Assembly: GCA_009839405.1 (NCBI GenBank)
Contig: VXPR01000080.1
Location: 1-5,267 of the forward strand
Direction of reading: 5' to 3'
DNA length: 5,267 bases
Origin: Gammaproteobacteria bacterium
GTDB lineage: Bacteria > Pseudomonadota > Gammaproteobacteria > Pseudomonadales > Azotimanducaceae
Each line of letters opens with the position of its first letter. Position 1 is the stretch's first letter. A program made the position numbers and the translations under genes. The notes under the pieces are model-generated. The model searched no databases. It saw only the letters and a program-made list of their open reading frames with translations, and was not told the DNA's origin. Positions 5,107 to 5,267 of this stretch are shown piece after piece.

Positions 5107-5267
5107 TCAAGTTGATTGGGAGGCTGCGCCGTAGTTGAGAATCCTCCCCCTGCGAGGAGGCCCCCTCCGAAAGGCGAGGCGCTTTTCGAGTCTCCCTTCC
5201 AGAGAAACGAAAGGAGGAGGGACGGGAGGGGGCTTCGTTCGGGATTGTGGCGTACGGGGTGTTGGGT
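5107..5267. other. Non-coding region rich in nested inverted repeats
   Basis: No convincing gene is seen to the window end. Long arms GCCCCCTCC (5160-5168) and GGAGGGGGC (5225-5233) enclose a 9-bp hairpin CGAAAGGCG/CGCTTTTCG with loop AGG (5168-5188, one G-T pair) and a purine/pyrimidine pair TCCCTTCC (5193-5200) and GGAGGAGGGA. CCTCC (5143-5147) can also pair with GGAGG (5156-5160). The region could hold a weak terminator for the gene ending at 5106, or an intergenic repeat unit cut by the window end. Confidence 0.5.

Noticed and set aside
5112..5142. Possible promoter TTGATT with GAGAAT after the last gene
   Set aside because: The spacing is 19 bp, the -10 is poor, and no gene follows within the window.
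5185..5192. TTCGAGTC shared with the tRNA T loop (1280-1287), as a possible attachment-site duplicate
   Set aside because: Only eight bases match, the tRNA 3' end itself is not repeated, and no integrase is seen.
5210..5220. Strong ribosome-binding-site-like AAAGGAGGAGG
   Set aside because: No start codon follows at a usable distance; the nearest GTG is at 5247. It is better explained as one arm of the purine-rich inverted repeats.

Overview
The window comes from a GC-rich bacterium, most likely a proteobacterium. The order tpiA, secG, tRNA-Leu(GAG) is the familiar proteobacterial arrangement that normally leads into the nuo (complex I) operon. A GTAG-headed palindrome of the REP type between two genes favours a gammaproteobacterium. 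The lineage is an inference from gene order and repeat type; no marker in the window fixes it.

Layout. (1) Positions 45-1302 are a conserved housekeeping block on the + strand: triosephosphate isomerase, the SecG subunit of the Sec translocon, and a tRNA-Leu with anticodon GAG. A plausible sigma70 promoter for the tRNA lies inside the 3' end of secG, with a perfect 8-bp inverted repeat filling its spacer. (2) Positions 1303-1354 hold a nested hairpin between the tRNA and the convergent next gene. (3) Positions 1355-3157 (- strand) encode a 600-residue family 2 glycosyltransferase with a degenerate first GT domain and an intact second one. (4) Positions 3158-3300 are a divergent intergenic region containing a REP-like palindrome block and an extended -10 motif. 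(5) Positions 3301-5106 (+ strand) encode a 601-residue three-module protein: a DUF7662-like domain, a probable winged-helix-like domain, and a C-terminal domain resembling DUF6884/YaaA, joined by low-complexity linkers. (6) Positions 5107-5267 are non-coding as far as can be seen and rich in inverted repeats.

The most striking observation is a 39-bp core (35/39 identical by eye) shared by the glycosyltransferase gene and the DUF7662-like gene. It lies in opposite genomic orientation but in the same orientation and reading frame relative to each gene. It encodes EPSARGS(V/A)RG(R/F)PS in both proteins and contains a hairpin whose stem is conserved while the loop differs. In both proteins it sits in an interdomain linker. 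This looks like a small palindromic element that spreads into coding sequences while keeping the frame, comparable in behaviour to the Rickettsia palindromic elements, though nothing here shows it is related to them.

The housekeeping genes act independently (glycolysis, protein export, translation). The two genes after the tRNA look like accessory genes inserted where nuoA is usually found. No functional link between the glycosyltransferase and the DUF7662-like protein can be shown from sequence alone.
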